Shown here: piece after piece, positions 56,892 to 64,000 of the stretch
How positions within the stretch are numbered: the stretch's first letter is position 1
Layout: each line of letters starts with the position of its first letter
Assembly: GCA_937959395.1 (NCBI GenBank)
Contig: CALGLR010000035.1
Coordinates: forward strand, 1 to 64,000
Direction of reading: 5' to 3'
Source of the DNA: an uncultured Flavobacteriaceae bacterium
GTDB lineage: Bacteria; Bacteroidota; Bacteroidia; Flavobacteriales; Flavobacteriaceae
DNA length: 64,000 bases
Made by a program: the position numbers and the translations under genes
Notes under the pieces: generated by a model
What the model saw: the letters and a program-made list of their open reading frames with translations, nothing else
Told to the model about the DNA's origin: nothing
Database searches by the model: none

Positions 56892-57386
56892 TTATAATTC
56901 CTTAATCATCCATATCCCACAAGAATAGTGTCCTGTTTCACCTAATGCTCCTTCTAAATGCTTAAACCCAAAAGATTCATACATATTAATCGCTTCTTTA
57001 AGCTGGGAAGCACTTTCTAAATAACATTTCTTATAACCTAAACTTTCAGCCTCATCCAAACATTTCTGAAATAGTTTTCTCCCATAACCTTTACCACGAA
57101 CAATTGGAGAGAAATACATTTTTTGAAGCTCACATACTTTATCATCCTCAAAATTATTTAATTGTTTAATTCCAGCCCCTCCTTGAACTATTCCGTCTTG
57201 AACAACCACAAAATAAACCTCATTTTCTTTCTGGTAAGACTCATACATCCTTGGAGTTTCATTATCCTCATAGGCCGTCCCAACCATAGGTAGTTTATAC
57301 TCAGGAAATACGGCACGTATTACACGTTCTAATTGCTCATTGTCTTGAGGTTCAATTTCTCTAATATTTATAGTACTTTTACTCAC
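56892..57386 (-). CDS. GNAT-family N-acetyltransferase
   Basis: This 164-residue acetyl-CoA-dependent transferase has the acetyl-CoA binding motif in KMYFSPIVRGKGYGRKLFQKC (about 90-110) and the usual C-terminal MYESFGFKHLEG. The substrate is unknown. The start is GTG (MSKSTINIRE). It lies 39 bp upstream of prmC, and an operon is possible. Confidence 0.85.
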   Translation of the reverse strand: MSKSTINIREIEPQDNEQLERVIRAVFPEYKLPMVGTAYEDNETPRMYESYQKENEVYFVVVQDGIVQGGAGIKQLNNFEDDKVCELQKMYFSPIVRGKGYGRKLFQKCLDEAESLGYKKCYLESASQLKEAINMYESFGFKHLEGALGETGHYSCGIWMIKEL

Positions 57387-57450
57387 TTTATTATATTATT
57401 TTTATAACTATAATTTCTTATGAAGATACAGCAAATCTAAAAAAAAATTT

Positions 57451-57906
57451 ATGCATAAATTAATAATCTTATCAACACTAATACTTAGTTTTTTTAGTTG
57501 CTCTGTAAAAGAAAAACCAGAATTTTTAAAAGTAGAAAACATTAAAATCAAAGAGTCTAGCGATGAGTTCATTACCTTAACTGCAAACGCTTATTTTAAA
57601 AACCCTAATATTGTTGGTGGCAAATTGGCAACCGAAGGCATTTCTATTTTTGTTAATGATGTATTAATGGCACAAGTTGCTTCTGAAGAATTCAAAGTTC
57701 CTGCCAAGAAAGAATTTAGCGTGCCTCTTGAAGCAAAAATACCTACCGATCGCATATTGGACAAAAAAAACTTAGGCGGCTTATTAAATAGTCTACTTAA
57801 GCGCAAAATAAAAGTACAGTACAAAGGGATTATAAATTATAAAGTTTTAGGATTTTCTGACACCTATGATGTAGATCGAACTGAAGAAGTAAAAATTAAA
57901 CTCTAA
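57451..57906 (+). CDS. LEA14-like (LEA type 2) lipoprotein
   Basis: This 151-residue lipoprotein (lipobox LSFFSC, about 12-17) has one LEA type 2 / water-stress-hypersensitive beta-sandwich domain: LTANAYFKNPNIVGGKLATE, VPAKKEFSVPLEAKI. Such proteins sit at the inner face of the outer membrane or in the periplasm; their function is poorly known. ribD begins 3 bp after its stop. Confidence 0.8.
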   Translation: MHKLIILSTLILSFFSCSVKEKPEFLKVENIKIKESSDEFITLTANAYFKNPNIVGGKLATEGISIFVNDVLMAQVASEEFKVPAKKEFSVPLEAKIPTDRILDKKNLGGLLNSLLKRKIKVQYKGIINYKVLGFSDTYDVDRTEEVKIKL

Positions 57907-57909
57907 ACA

Positions 57910-58938
57910 TTGAAAAACCATGAAATCTACATAAGACGCTGTATCGCTATTGCAAAAAATGCATTAGGATCCGCGAGACCAAACCCAATGGTTGGTAGTG
58001 TAATTGTACATAATAATAGTATTATTGGAGAAGGCTATACAAGCCCTTATGGTCAAAGCCACGCAGAAGTAAACGCAATAAAATCTGTTAAAAACAAAAA
58101 ATTATTAAACGAATCCACTCTTTACGTTACTTTAGAACCTTGCTCTCATTACGGAAAAACCCCTCCATGTAGCGATCTTATAATTAAAAAGGGAATACCA
58201 AATGTTGTTATTGGCACAATTGATACCCATAGCAAAGTTTCTGGAAAAGGTATAGAAAAACTAAAAACTGCTGGTATAAATGTAATTACTGGTGTTTTAG
58301 AGAATGAATGCAAACAGCATCATAAACGTTTTTTTGCGTTTCATAATAAGCAACGACCATACATTATATTAAAATGGGCAGAAACAGCTAATGGATTCAT
58401 AGCTCCCGAAACTAAAAAAGACAAAAAACCAGTATGGATTACGAATAACATATCAAGACAACTGGTACATAAATGGAGAACCGAAGAACAAGCCATTCTA
58501 GTTGGCACAAATACAGCACTACAAGACAACCCAAGCCTAACCGCAAGAGATTGGACAGGAAACAATCCCATTCGTATTGTATTAGATAAAGACAATAAAT
58601 TATCCAAATCGCTTTCTATTTTTAATACTAAAGCAGAAACCATTGTTATATCTGCCATACTTGAAAATGATTCTAAAATAGATTTTACATCTTCAGACAC
58701 TATAGCAAAGCAAATTTGTAATATTCTGCATAATAAAAACATAAACTCGGTTATTATTGAAGGTGGGGCAAAAACACTACAAACTTTCATAAATGAAGGA
58801 TTGTGGGACGAAGCCAGAGTGTTTAAAGGAAAAGCACATTTTAATAAAGGCGTGAAAGCTCCAGAATTCTCAGGAACACTAGTTTCAGAAGAAACTATTT
58901 TTGAGGATACTCTTTCTATATATACTAACAATAATTAA
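57910..58938 (+). CDS. ribD: Bifunctional riboflavin deaminase/reductase RibD
   Basis: RibD deaminates and then reduces the pyrimidine intermediate of riboflavin synthesis. The N-terminal deaminase has zinc ligands in HAE (His51, Glu53 as base) and PCSHYGKTPPC (Cys78, Cys87). The reductase domain (about 146-342) shows RPYIILKWAETANGFIA and VIIEGGAKTLQTFI. It starts with TTG (MKNHEIYIRR). 342 residues is normal. It follows the LEA-like lipoprotein closely and leads into the HAD gene. Confidence 0.95.
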   Translation: MKNHEIYIRRCIAIAKNALGSARPNPMVGSVIVHNNSIIGEGYTSPYGQSHAEVNAIKSVKNKKLLNESTLYVTLEPCSHYGKTPPCSDLIIKKGIPNVVIGTIDTHSKVSGKGIEKLKTAGINVITGVLENECKQHHKRFFAFHNKQRPYIILKWAETANGFIAPETKKDKKPVWITNNISRQLVHKWRTEEQAILVGTNTALQDNPSLTARDWTGNNPIRIVLDKDNKLSKSLSIFNTKAETIVISAILENDSKIDFTSSDTIAKQICNILHNKNINSVIIEGGAKTLQTFINEGLWDEARVFKGKAHFNKGVKAPEFSGTLVSEETIFEDTLSIYTNNN

Positions 58939-58966
58939 AAATCTCGATAACTAATCGAGGAATACT

Positions 58967-59578
58967 ATGATTAAAACTTTAATATTCGATTTTGGAGATG
59001 TTTTTATAAACCTAGACAAAGAAGGCGCTATGGAAAATGCGCTAAACCTGTTTGAAACTGAAACGCTTTCAGAAGAGATACTTGCCATGAACAATCTATA
59101 CGAACAAGGACTTCTTTCTACAGAAGAGTTTATTGATTTCTATCTTGATAACTTTCCTAAACTCGAAAAAGAAGATATTATAGAAGCATGGAATTACATA
59201 TTGCTTGATTTCCCTAAAAAAAGACTTGATTTTATTAAAAAACTATCTAATAACAAAGCTTACAAATTAATACTATTAAGTAACACCAATGAGCTACATA
59301 TTAATTGGATTAAAGAAAACATTTCTTTTTACGAAGAATTTAAAAATTGTTTTGACGTCTTTTACCTCTCACATGAAATACAATTAAGAAAACCAGAACC
59401 TAACATTTTTGAATTTGTACTTAAAGAAAACAACTTAAAGGTTAAAGAATGCTTATTTATAGATGATACTAAAGAAAATATAGATACCGCCTCAGAATTA
59501 GGCATTCATACATGGAATAACAATCCTAAAATAGAAGATATAACAGATTTATTCACCATAAAAAAAGATCTGTTTTGA
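58967..59578 (+). CDS. HAD-family hydrolase
   Basis: This 203-residue HAD superfamily phosphatase of the IA type has motif I in IFDFGDVFINLD (nucleophile Asp8), motif II LLSNTNE, lysine in LRKPEPNIF and motif IV FIDDTKENI. The second residue pair DFGD in place of DxD is seen in several HAD branches. It is probably a sugar-phosphate or nucleotide phosphatase. It sits in a chain of overlapping genes: the next start codon TTG overlaps its TGA stop. Confidence 0.85.
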   Translation: MIKTLIFDFGDVFINLDKEGAMENALNLFETETLSEEILAMNNLYEQGLLSTEEFIDFYLDNFPKLEKEDIIEAWNYILLDFPKKRLDFIKKLSNNKAYKLILLSNTNELHINWIKENISFYEEFKNCFDVFYLSHEIQLRKPEPNIFEFVLKENNLKVKECLFIDDTKENIDTASELGIHTWNNNPKIEDITDLFTIKKDLF

Positions 59579-60429
59579 TAAACCTCATACTAAGTGTATT
59601 TTTCTCCAGTTCTCTTTATGTCATTTTTAAATATTTTGAGAAGTATAAAATTAACACACTTCAAGCCATAATAACTAATTATGTTATCGCTTGCACTTGC
59701 GGAGTTTTATTTTACAAAGGCAAAGTAGATGTTACAACTATTCATGAGCAACCCTGGTTTATTGGTGCCATTATTTTAGGATTTTTATTTATAGCCATTT
59801 TTAACCTCATGGCATTAACTTCACAGAAAAACGGACTTTCTGTAGCTTCTGTATCTGGAAAAATGGCAGTAGTTATACCCATTATATTTGCAGTTATTGT
59901 ATACAAAGAGCAATTAACACTACTAAACAGCTTAGGTATTTTAATAGCCTTATTTGCCGTATACTTTACCTCTGTTAAAGAAACTACAATCGCCTTTAAT
60001 AAAAAAACACTTATTTATCCTGTCTTACTATTCTTCGGTTCTGGAATTATAGATACTTTTATAAAGTATATGGAAACCAACTATGTAACCAATAGTGAAG
60101 TTCCTTTTTTCCTATCTATTGTTTTTGGTATAGCAGGACTAGCTGGGCTTGTTACATTATTAATTAAAGGAGATTTAAAAATTGAATTCAAAAATATTAT
60201 TGGAGGTATCATTTTAGGGGTTCCAAATTATTTTTCTATGGCATATTTAATAAAAGCATTACAAAACGAAAACTTAAATAGCTCCACAATATTTACAATT
60301 AACAATGTAGCAATAGTTGCATTAACAACTCTTTTTGCTATTGTGTTTTTTAAAGAAAAACTAAGTAAAAAGAACTGGCTTGGTATTGTTTTAGCCATAA
60401 TTAGTATATTATTTGTTGCAAACGCATAA
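59575..60429 (+). CDS. EamA-family (DMT) transporter
   Basis: This 284-residue integral membrane protein has ten predicted helices in two EamA repeats (LNSLGILIALFAVYFTS at the end of the first, KKNWLGIVLAIISILFVA at the end of the second). Members carry small metabolites across the inner membrane. It starts with TTG in the sequence TTTTGA, overlapping the stop of the HAD gene by 4 bp, so translation is coupled. Substrate unknown. Confidence 0.85.
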   Translation: MINLILSVFFSSSLYVIFKYFEKYKINTLQAIITNYVIACTCGVLFYKGKVDVTTIHEQPWFIGAIILGFLFIAIFNLMALTSQKNGLSVASVSGKMAVVIPIIFAVIVYKEQLTLLNSLGILIALFAVYFTSVKETTIAFNKKTLIYPVLLFFGSGIIDTFIKYMETNYVTNSEVPFFLSIVFGIAGLAGLVTLLIKGDLKIEFKNIIGGIILGVPNYFSMAYLIKALQNENLNSSTIFTINNVAIVALTTLFAIVFFKEKLSKKNWLGIVLAIISILFVANA

Positions 60430-60433
60430 AAAT

Positions 60434-61042
60434 TTGAACATTACAGATACTTATAGAACTATTTTAAAAGCTCCTGAAGAAACGCTTTTTAAAGACAAAA
60501 ACAGTAAGTTTTTTGGATACGCGTTTCCTATCTCGAAAGAAGAAGACGTTAAAAAACACATTGAAGTTTTAAAAAAGCAACACCATTCGGCAAGACATTG
60601 GTGTTACGCTTACCAACTAGGAACCGAAACTATTAAATATAGAGCCAATGACGATGGAGAACCAAGTAATAGTGCAGGAATGCCTATTTATGGACAGATA
60701 CAATCTTACAAAATAACCAATATACTAATTGTTGTTGTACGTTACTTTGGAGGCGTTAAATTAGGCGTTGGCGGTTTAATTAATGCTTACAAGACCAGCG
60801 CCCAACTCTCATTAGAGGCTTCAAAAATAGTAGAACGCACTATAAATATTAATTACCTAATTACTTTCGACTACAAGAACATGAACAAAGTAATGCGTGT
60901 TATAAAAGAACATCAATTAAATATTATTGATCAAAAACTCGAATTAAATTGTCAAATAAAAATTTTTGTTAGAAAAAAAGATGCTGAAAAAATAAAATCA
61001 ATTTTTGAATCAATTTACGAAGTATCTATTAAAATTATTTAA
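60434..61042 (+). CDS. YigZ/IMPACT-family protein
   Basis: This 202-residue protein of the YigZ/IMPACT group has an N-terminal UPF0029 domain (HHSARHWCYAYQLG, YRANDDGEPSNSAGMPIYGQI, VVVRYFGGVKLGVGGLINAY) and a C-terminal ferredoxin-like domain. In eukaryotes relatives control translation through GCN2; the bacterial role is not settled. The best start is the TTG at 60434 (MNITDTYRTI), 4 bp after the EamA stop; another TTG at 60413 inside the previous gene is less likely. Its end overlaps the convergent thioesterase by 8 bp. Confidence 0.87.
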   Translation: MNITDTYRTILKAPEETLFKDKNSKFFGYAFPISKEEDVKKHIEVLKKQHHSARHWCYAYQLGTETIKYRANDDGEPSNSAGMPIYGQIQSYKITNILIVVVRYFGGVKLGVGGLINAYKTSAQLSLEASKIVERTININYLITFDYKNMNKVMRVIKEHQLNIIDQKLELNCQIKIFVRKKDAEKIKSIFESIYEVSIKII

Positions 61043-61436
61043 AATTTAATTTATCGATAAAATATTTAGGTGGTCTTGTAGGGCGATTCCTATTTATATC
61101 AACAAAAGCTAAAACTGTATTTGCAGTTGATAGAATTTCTCCCAAATCATTCGAAATTTCATATTCGAATTCTACCATTGCAGTAGGTTTTTTTTTGAGT
61201 TGAGTTTTTACTTTAATAAGATCATCATAATAAGCTGATTTTTTGAAATTTATAGATAAAGAAACTACAGGAAGTGCAATTCCTTCTTTTTCCATTTCCT
61301 TATATGAAATTCCTAACTTTCTCAACCATTCAATTCTCGCCATCTCTAAATATAATGCGTAATTCCCGTGATGCACTACTCCCATTTGATCAGTTTCACC
61401 ATACCTCACTCTTATTTGTATTTCATCGAATTTCAT
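61035..61436 (-). CDS. Acyl-CoA thioesterase (YbgC/FadM type)
   Basis: This 133-residue single hot-dog domain has the active-site pattern YGETDQMGVVHHGNYALYLEMAR at about 12-34, where Asp16 is the catalytic acid of 4HBT-type thioesterases. It hydrolyses short or medium acyl-CoA esters. It lies between the YigZ gene and dnaA and is divergent from dnaA; its 3' end overlaps yigZ. Confidence 0.88.
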   Translation of the reverse strand: MKFDEIQIRVRYGETDQMGVVHHGNYALYLEMARIEWLRKLGISYKEMEKEGIALPVVSLSINFKKSAYYDDLIKVKTQLKKKPTAMVEFEYEISNDLGEILSTANTVLAFVDINRNRPTRPPKYFIDKLNFK

Positions 61437-61637
61437 GGGCTATATTTATTATTTTTTTGTAGTTTCGGATATCTGATTAAACATGGTGAAAAAAAACTAC
61501 AAATTCAATACAAATACATTTTTTTTTTAAAAATTTTGTTCACATATTTGCCCTATAACAAAATCAAGACACCCTCATCCTTCTTTTGTTTATTTTAATC
61601 AAAAACTAGTAATAAAAATTAATCCTCTATTATAACA

Positions 61638-63065
61638 ATGAGTAACACTGCGCAATCGGTATGGAATAACTGTCTGGAATTTATAAAGGATAACATACAA
61701 CCTCAAGCATACAAAACATGGTTTGAACCCATAATCGCAGTAAAACTCACAGATAATGCATTAAGCGTACAAGTTCCAAGTAAATTTTTCTATGAATGGC
61801 TTGAAGAACATTATGTAAAAATTTTAAAAGTTGCATTACATAAAGAGTTGGGAGAAACTGCCAAATTGGTTTACATCATTAAGATGGAAAACACATATGG
61901 AAACAAGCAACCCTTTACTGAAAGGATTCCAAGCTCAAATAGATCTGGAGTAAAAGCTCAAGACGTTGATGTTCCTTTAAACAATAAAAATCCTCAATTA
62001 CGTAACCCTTTTGTCATTCCTGGCATTAGAAATGTAAAAATTGAATCTCAACTAAATCCAAATTATAATTTTGATAATTTTTTAGAAGGAGATTCTAACC
62101 GTTTAGCAAGAAGTGCTGGATTAGCAGTGTCTTCTAAACCTGGTGGAACCTCTTTTAACCCTTTATTAATATTTGGAGGTGTTGGATTAGGAAAAACACA
62201 TTTAGCACATGCTATAGGTGTTGATATTAAAGATAAATATCCTGAAAAAACAGTTTTATATATTTCTGCTGAAAAATTTACACAGCAATATATAGATTCT
62301 GTCAAAAAAAATAACAGAAACGATTTTATTCACTTTTATCAGTTAATAGATGTTCTTGTTATAGATGATGTACAATTTTTGTCTGGTAAATCTGGAACTC
62401 AAGACGTATTCTTCCATATATTTAATCATTTACATCAAAATGGCAAGCAAGTTATCCTAACAAGTGATAAAGCTCCAGTAGACATGCAAGATATTGAGCA
62501 ACGCTTATTATCTCGATTTAAATGGGGATTATCAGCAGAATTACAAACACCAGATTTTGAAACTCGTGTTTCTATATTAAAAAATAAGCTATACAGAGAT
62601 GGTGTCGAAATACCAAACGATATTATTGAGTATGTTGCCAAAAACATAAAAACCAATATACGCGAATTAGAAGGCGCTATTATTTCTCTTATTGCTCAAT
62701 CTTCTTTTAATAAAAAAGAAGTAAACATTGATTTAGCGAAACAAGTGGTAGAGAAATTTGTAAAAAACACAAAACGCGAAGTTTCTATAGATTATATCCA
62801 AAAAGTAGTTTCAGATTATTTTCAAATGGATATAGACACCTTACAATCTAAAACAAGAAAACGTCATATTGTACAAGCTAGACAATTAGCTATGTTTTTT
62901 GCAAAGAAGTTTACAAAAGCTTCTTTAGCAAGCATAGGTTCACAAATAGGAAAAAGAGATCACGCAACAGTATTACACGCTTGCAAAACTGTAGATAATT
63001 TATCTTCTACAGATAAGCAATTCAGAAAATACGTTGAAGATCTAACTAAAAAACTTTCTGTATAA
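61638..63065 (+). CDS. dnaA: Chromosomal replication initiator DnaA
   Basis: DnaA binds origin boxes and opens the DNA duplex. The 475-residue protein has an N-terminal interaction domain (1-85), a short variable linker, an AAA+ domain with Walker A GGVGLGKT (180-187) and Walker B VLVIDDVQ (239-246), and the C-terminal DNA-binding domain with GKRDHATVLHACKTV. All parts are complete. The 200-bp upstream gap is very AT-rich but holds only one degenerate DnaA box (TTGTTCACA near 61548), so the origin is not proven to be here. Confidence 0.97.
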   Translation: MSNTAQSVWNNCLEFIKDNIQPQAYKTWFEPIIAVKLTDNALSVQVPSKFFYEWLEEHYVKILKVALHKELGETAKLVYIIKMENTYGNKQPFTERIPSSNRSGVKAQDVDVPLNNKNPQLRNPFVIPGIRNVKIESQLNPNYNFDNFLEGDSNRLARSAGLAVSSKPGGTSFNPLLIFGGVGLGKTHLAHAIGVDIKDKYPEKTVLYISAEKFTQQYIDSVKKNNRNDFIHFYQLIDVLVIDDVQFLSGKSGTQDVFFHIFNHLHQNGKQVILTSDKAPVDMQDIEQRLLSRFKWGLSAELQTPDFETRVSILKNKLYRDGVEIPNDIIEYVAKNIKTNIRELEGAIISLIAQSSFNKKEVNIDLAKQVVEKFVKNTKREVSIDYIQKVVSDYFQMDIDTLQSKTRKRHIVQARQLAMFFAKKFTKASLASIGSQIGKRDHATVLHACKTVDNLSSTDKQFRKYVEDLTKKLSV

Positions 63066-63098
63066 ATTTTAAACTCCGTTTTTTTAGGAAAATAAATT

Positions 63099-63554
63099 AT
63101 GATTAATATTCTTATGGTATGCTTAGGGAACATCTGTCGTTCTCCCTTAGCGGAAGGTATTCTTCAATCAAAGCTTCCTAAAGAAAAATTTTATGTGGAT
63201 TCTGCTGGAACTGCAAATTATCATACTGGCAATAAACCAGATATAAGATCAATTGAAGTTGCTATAAGGCATGGTTTAAATATATCATCTCTTAAAGCCA
63301 GACAATTCAAAGTTTCTGATTTTGATGCCTTTGATTTTATTTATGTTATGGACAAATCTAATTTAGAAAACGTATTAAAACTTTCTAGAAATAGTAAAGA
63401 TAAAACTAAGGTGAGTTTAATTCTAAATGAAATTACTCCTAACGAAAATCTAGAAGTTCCTGACCCTTACTATGGAGGCGATAATGGGTTTGAAAACGTA
63501 TATAAAATGCTGGATGAAGCATGTGATAAACTAGTAAAAAAACTAAACCCCTAA
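63099..63554 (+). CDS. Low-molecular-weight protein tyrosine phosphatase
   Basis: This 151-residue phosphatase has P-loop CLGNICRS (Cys8 nucleophile, Arg14) near the N-terminus and the general acid in VPDPYYGG. Bacterial members act with tyrosine kinases in polysaccharide export or on other phospho-proteins; no kinase gene is nearby. It lies 33 bp after dnaA and may read through from it. Confidence 0.92.
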   Translation: MINILMVCLGNICRSPLAEGILQSKLPKEKFYVDSAGTANYHTGNKPDIRSIEVAIRHGLNISSLKARQFKVSDFDAFDFIYVMDKSNLENVLKLSRNSKDKTKVSLILNEITPNENLEVPDPYYGGDNGFENVYKMLDEACDKLVKKLNP

Positions 63555-63603
63555 CTTTTACGTATATTTACCTCATACTAATCCATTTAACACCTAAAAA
63601 ATA

Positions 63604-64000
63604 ATGAAAAAACTGCTATTCCTTTCACTTGCCCTATTATTATCTATTACAAATTATTCGCAAACAGTATTCCTAGATCTGGTAGCTTCCAATTTTTCTA
63701 ATATTACTGAAATTGTAAACGCAGGAGATGATCGCCTTTTTGTTACTGAACAAGCTGGTAGAATACGAATTTTAAATACAGATGGTAGTAAATCCACTTT
63801 TCTTGATATTAGAAGCTTAGTTGGTTCTGGCGGTGAGCGTGGTTTATTAGGACTTGCTTTCGCTCCAGATTATGACACTACAGGTCGATTTTATGTAAAC
63901 TACACAGACCGGTCAAGTAACCCTCAACATACCGTAATTGCAAGATATACTGTGAGTTCTAATCCAGACGTAGCAAATACTAATGAAACCATTTTATTAA
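63604..64000 (+). CDS. Secreted PQQ-dependent sugar dehydrogenase-like protein, cut off
   Basis: The first 132 codons of a larger gene run out of the window. A signal peptide (MKKLLFLSLALLLSITNYSQ) precedes the beta-propeller start of the glucose/sorbosone dehydrogenase family: FSNITEIVNAGDDRLFVTEQ, GRIRIL, GERGLLGLAFAPDY and GRFYVNYTD. In flavobacteria such proteins usually end in a T9SS sorting domain, which cannot be checked here. Confidence 0.88.
   Translation, partial: MKKLLFLSLALLLSITNYSQTVFLDLVASNFSNITEIVNAGDDRLFVTEQAGRIRILNTDGSKSTFLDIRSLVGSGGERGLLGLAFAPDYDTTGRFYVNYTDRSSNPQHTVIARYTVSSNPDVANTNETILL

Noticed and set aside
58341-58931. 196-codon minus-strand frame inside ribD
   Set aside because: Antisense to conserved ribD sequence, no family similarity, no promoter.
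61437-61637. Replication origin upstream of dnaA
   Set aside because: The gap is AT-rich but has only one degenerate DnaA box and no box cluster; in Bacteroidota dnaA is often not beside the origin.

Overview
The window reads as a chromosomal segment of a marine-type member of the Flavobacteriaceae (Bacteroidota). The DNA is AT-rich. Promoters carry the Bacteroidota -7 element TAnnTTTG instead of sigma70 hexamers. Ribosome binding sites are inconspicuous, several genes start with TTG or GTG, and two apparently start with ATT. Secreted proteins end in Por/type IX secretion (T9SS) sorting domains, and family-typical genes are present (rprXY, porD/DUF4835, DUF6702, DUF6913, DUF5686). The species cannot be named from sequence alone. 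No rRNA, tRNA, CRISPR array or prophage was seen.

Layout. 1-3.1 kb: a cut-off IS200/IS605 transposase, oxyR with a likely OxyR operator directly before its start codon, and a lone member of an 8-TM membrane protein family. 3.1-8.6 kb (minus): M1 metallopeptidase, a DUF6702 protein and three related carboxypeptidase-regulatory-domain proteins. 8.7-25.4 kb: pepE, a histidine phosphatase, smpB, a DUF5686 outer-membrane protein, a T9SS-exported G8/beta-helix protein, pcm, an oxidoreductase, a 3-hydroxyacyl-CoA dehydrogenase, DUF1015, a YggS-type PLP protein, a DnaQ/GIY-YIG nuclease and a voltage-gated-type channel. 25.4-30.8 kb: miaA, then a secreted esterase island with a CE1/PHB-depolymerase-like esterase and two tandem PETase-like hydrolases, all with T9SS tails.

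30.9-46 kb (minus) is a core housekeeping block: rprY-rprX, coaE-ybbR-glycosyltransferase, fabI, recN, a thioredoxin-like lipoprotein, porD-coaBC-rpoZ-bamD, a KirBac-type channel, dapA and DUF6913. 46.1-47.8 kb holds a 5'-nucleotidase split over two genes.

47.8-53.1 kb is the most unusual part. It is a cluster of six paralogous 8-TM membrane proteins plus a 55-residue membrane ORF, arranged in two three-gene operons and one single gene. A seventh paralog lies at 1.9 kb. Three of the transcription units, including the distant one, share a 54-bp promoter-operator with two ATCGATTA-like boxes 20 bp apart at an identical distance from TATATTTG. The single gene instead has thirteen copies of an 8-bp tandem repeat upstream. 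The family may be a distant relative of YhhN/TMEM86 lysoplasmalogenases, but its function is unknown.

53.3-64 kb returns to core genes: ligA, a LOG-family protein, prmC, a GNAT acetyltransferase, an LEA-like lipoprotein, ribD, a HAD hydrolase, an EamA transporter, a YigZ/IMPACT protein, a thioesterase, dnaA, an LMW tyrosine phosphatase, and the start of a secreted PQQ-type sugar dehydrogenase cut off by the window end.
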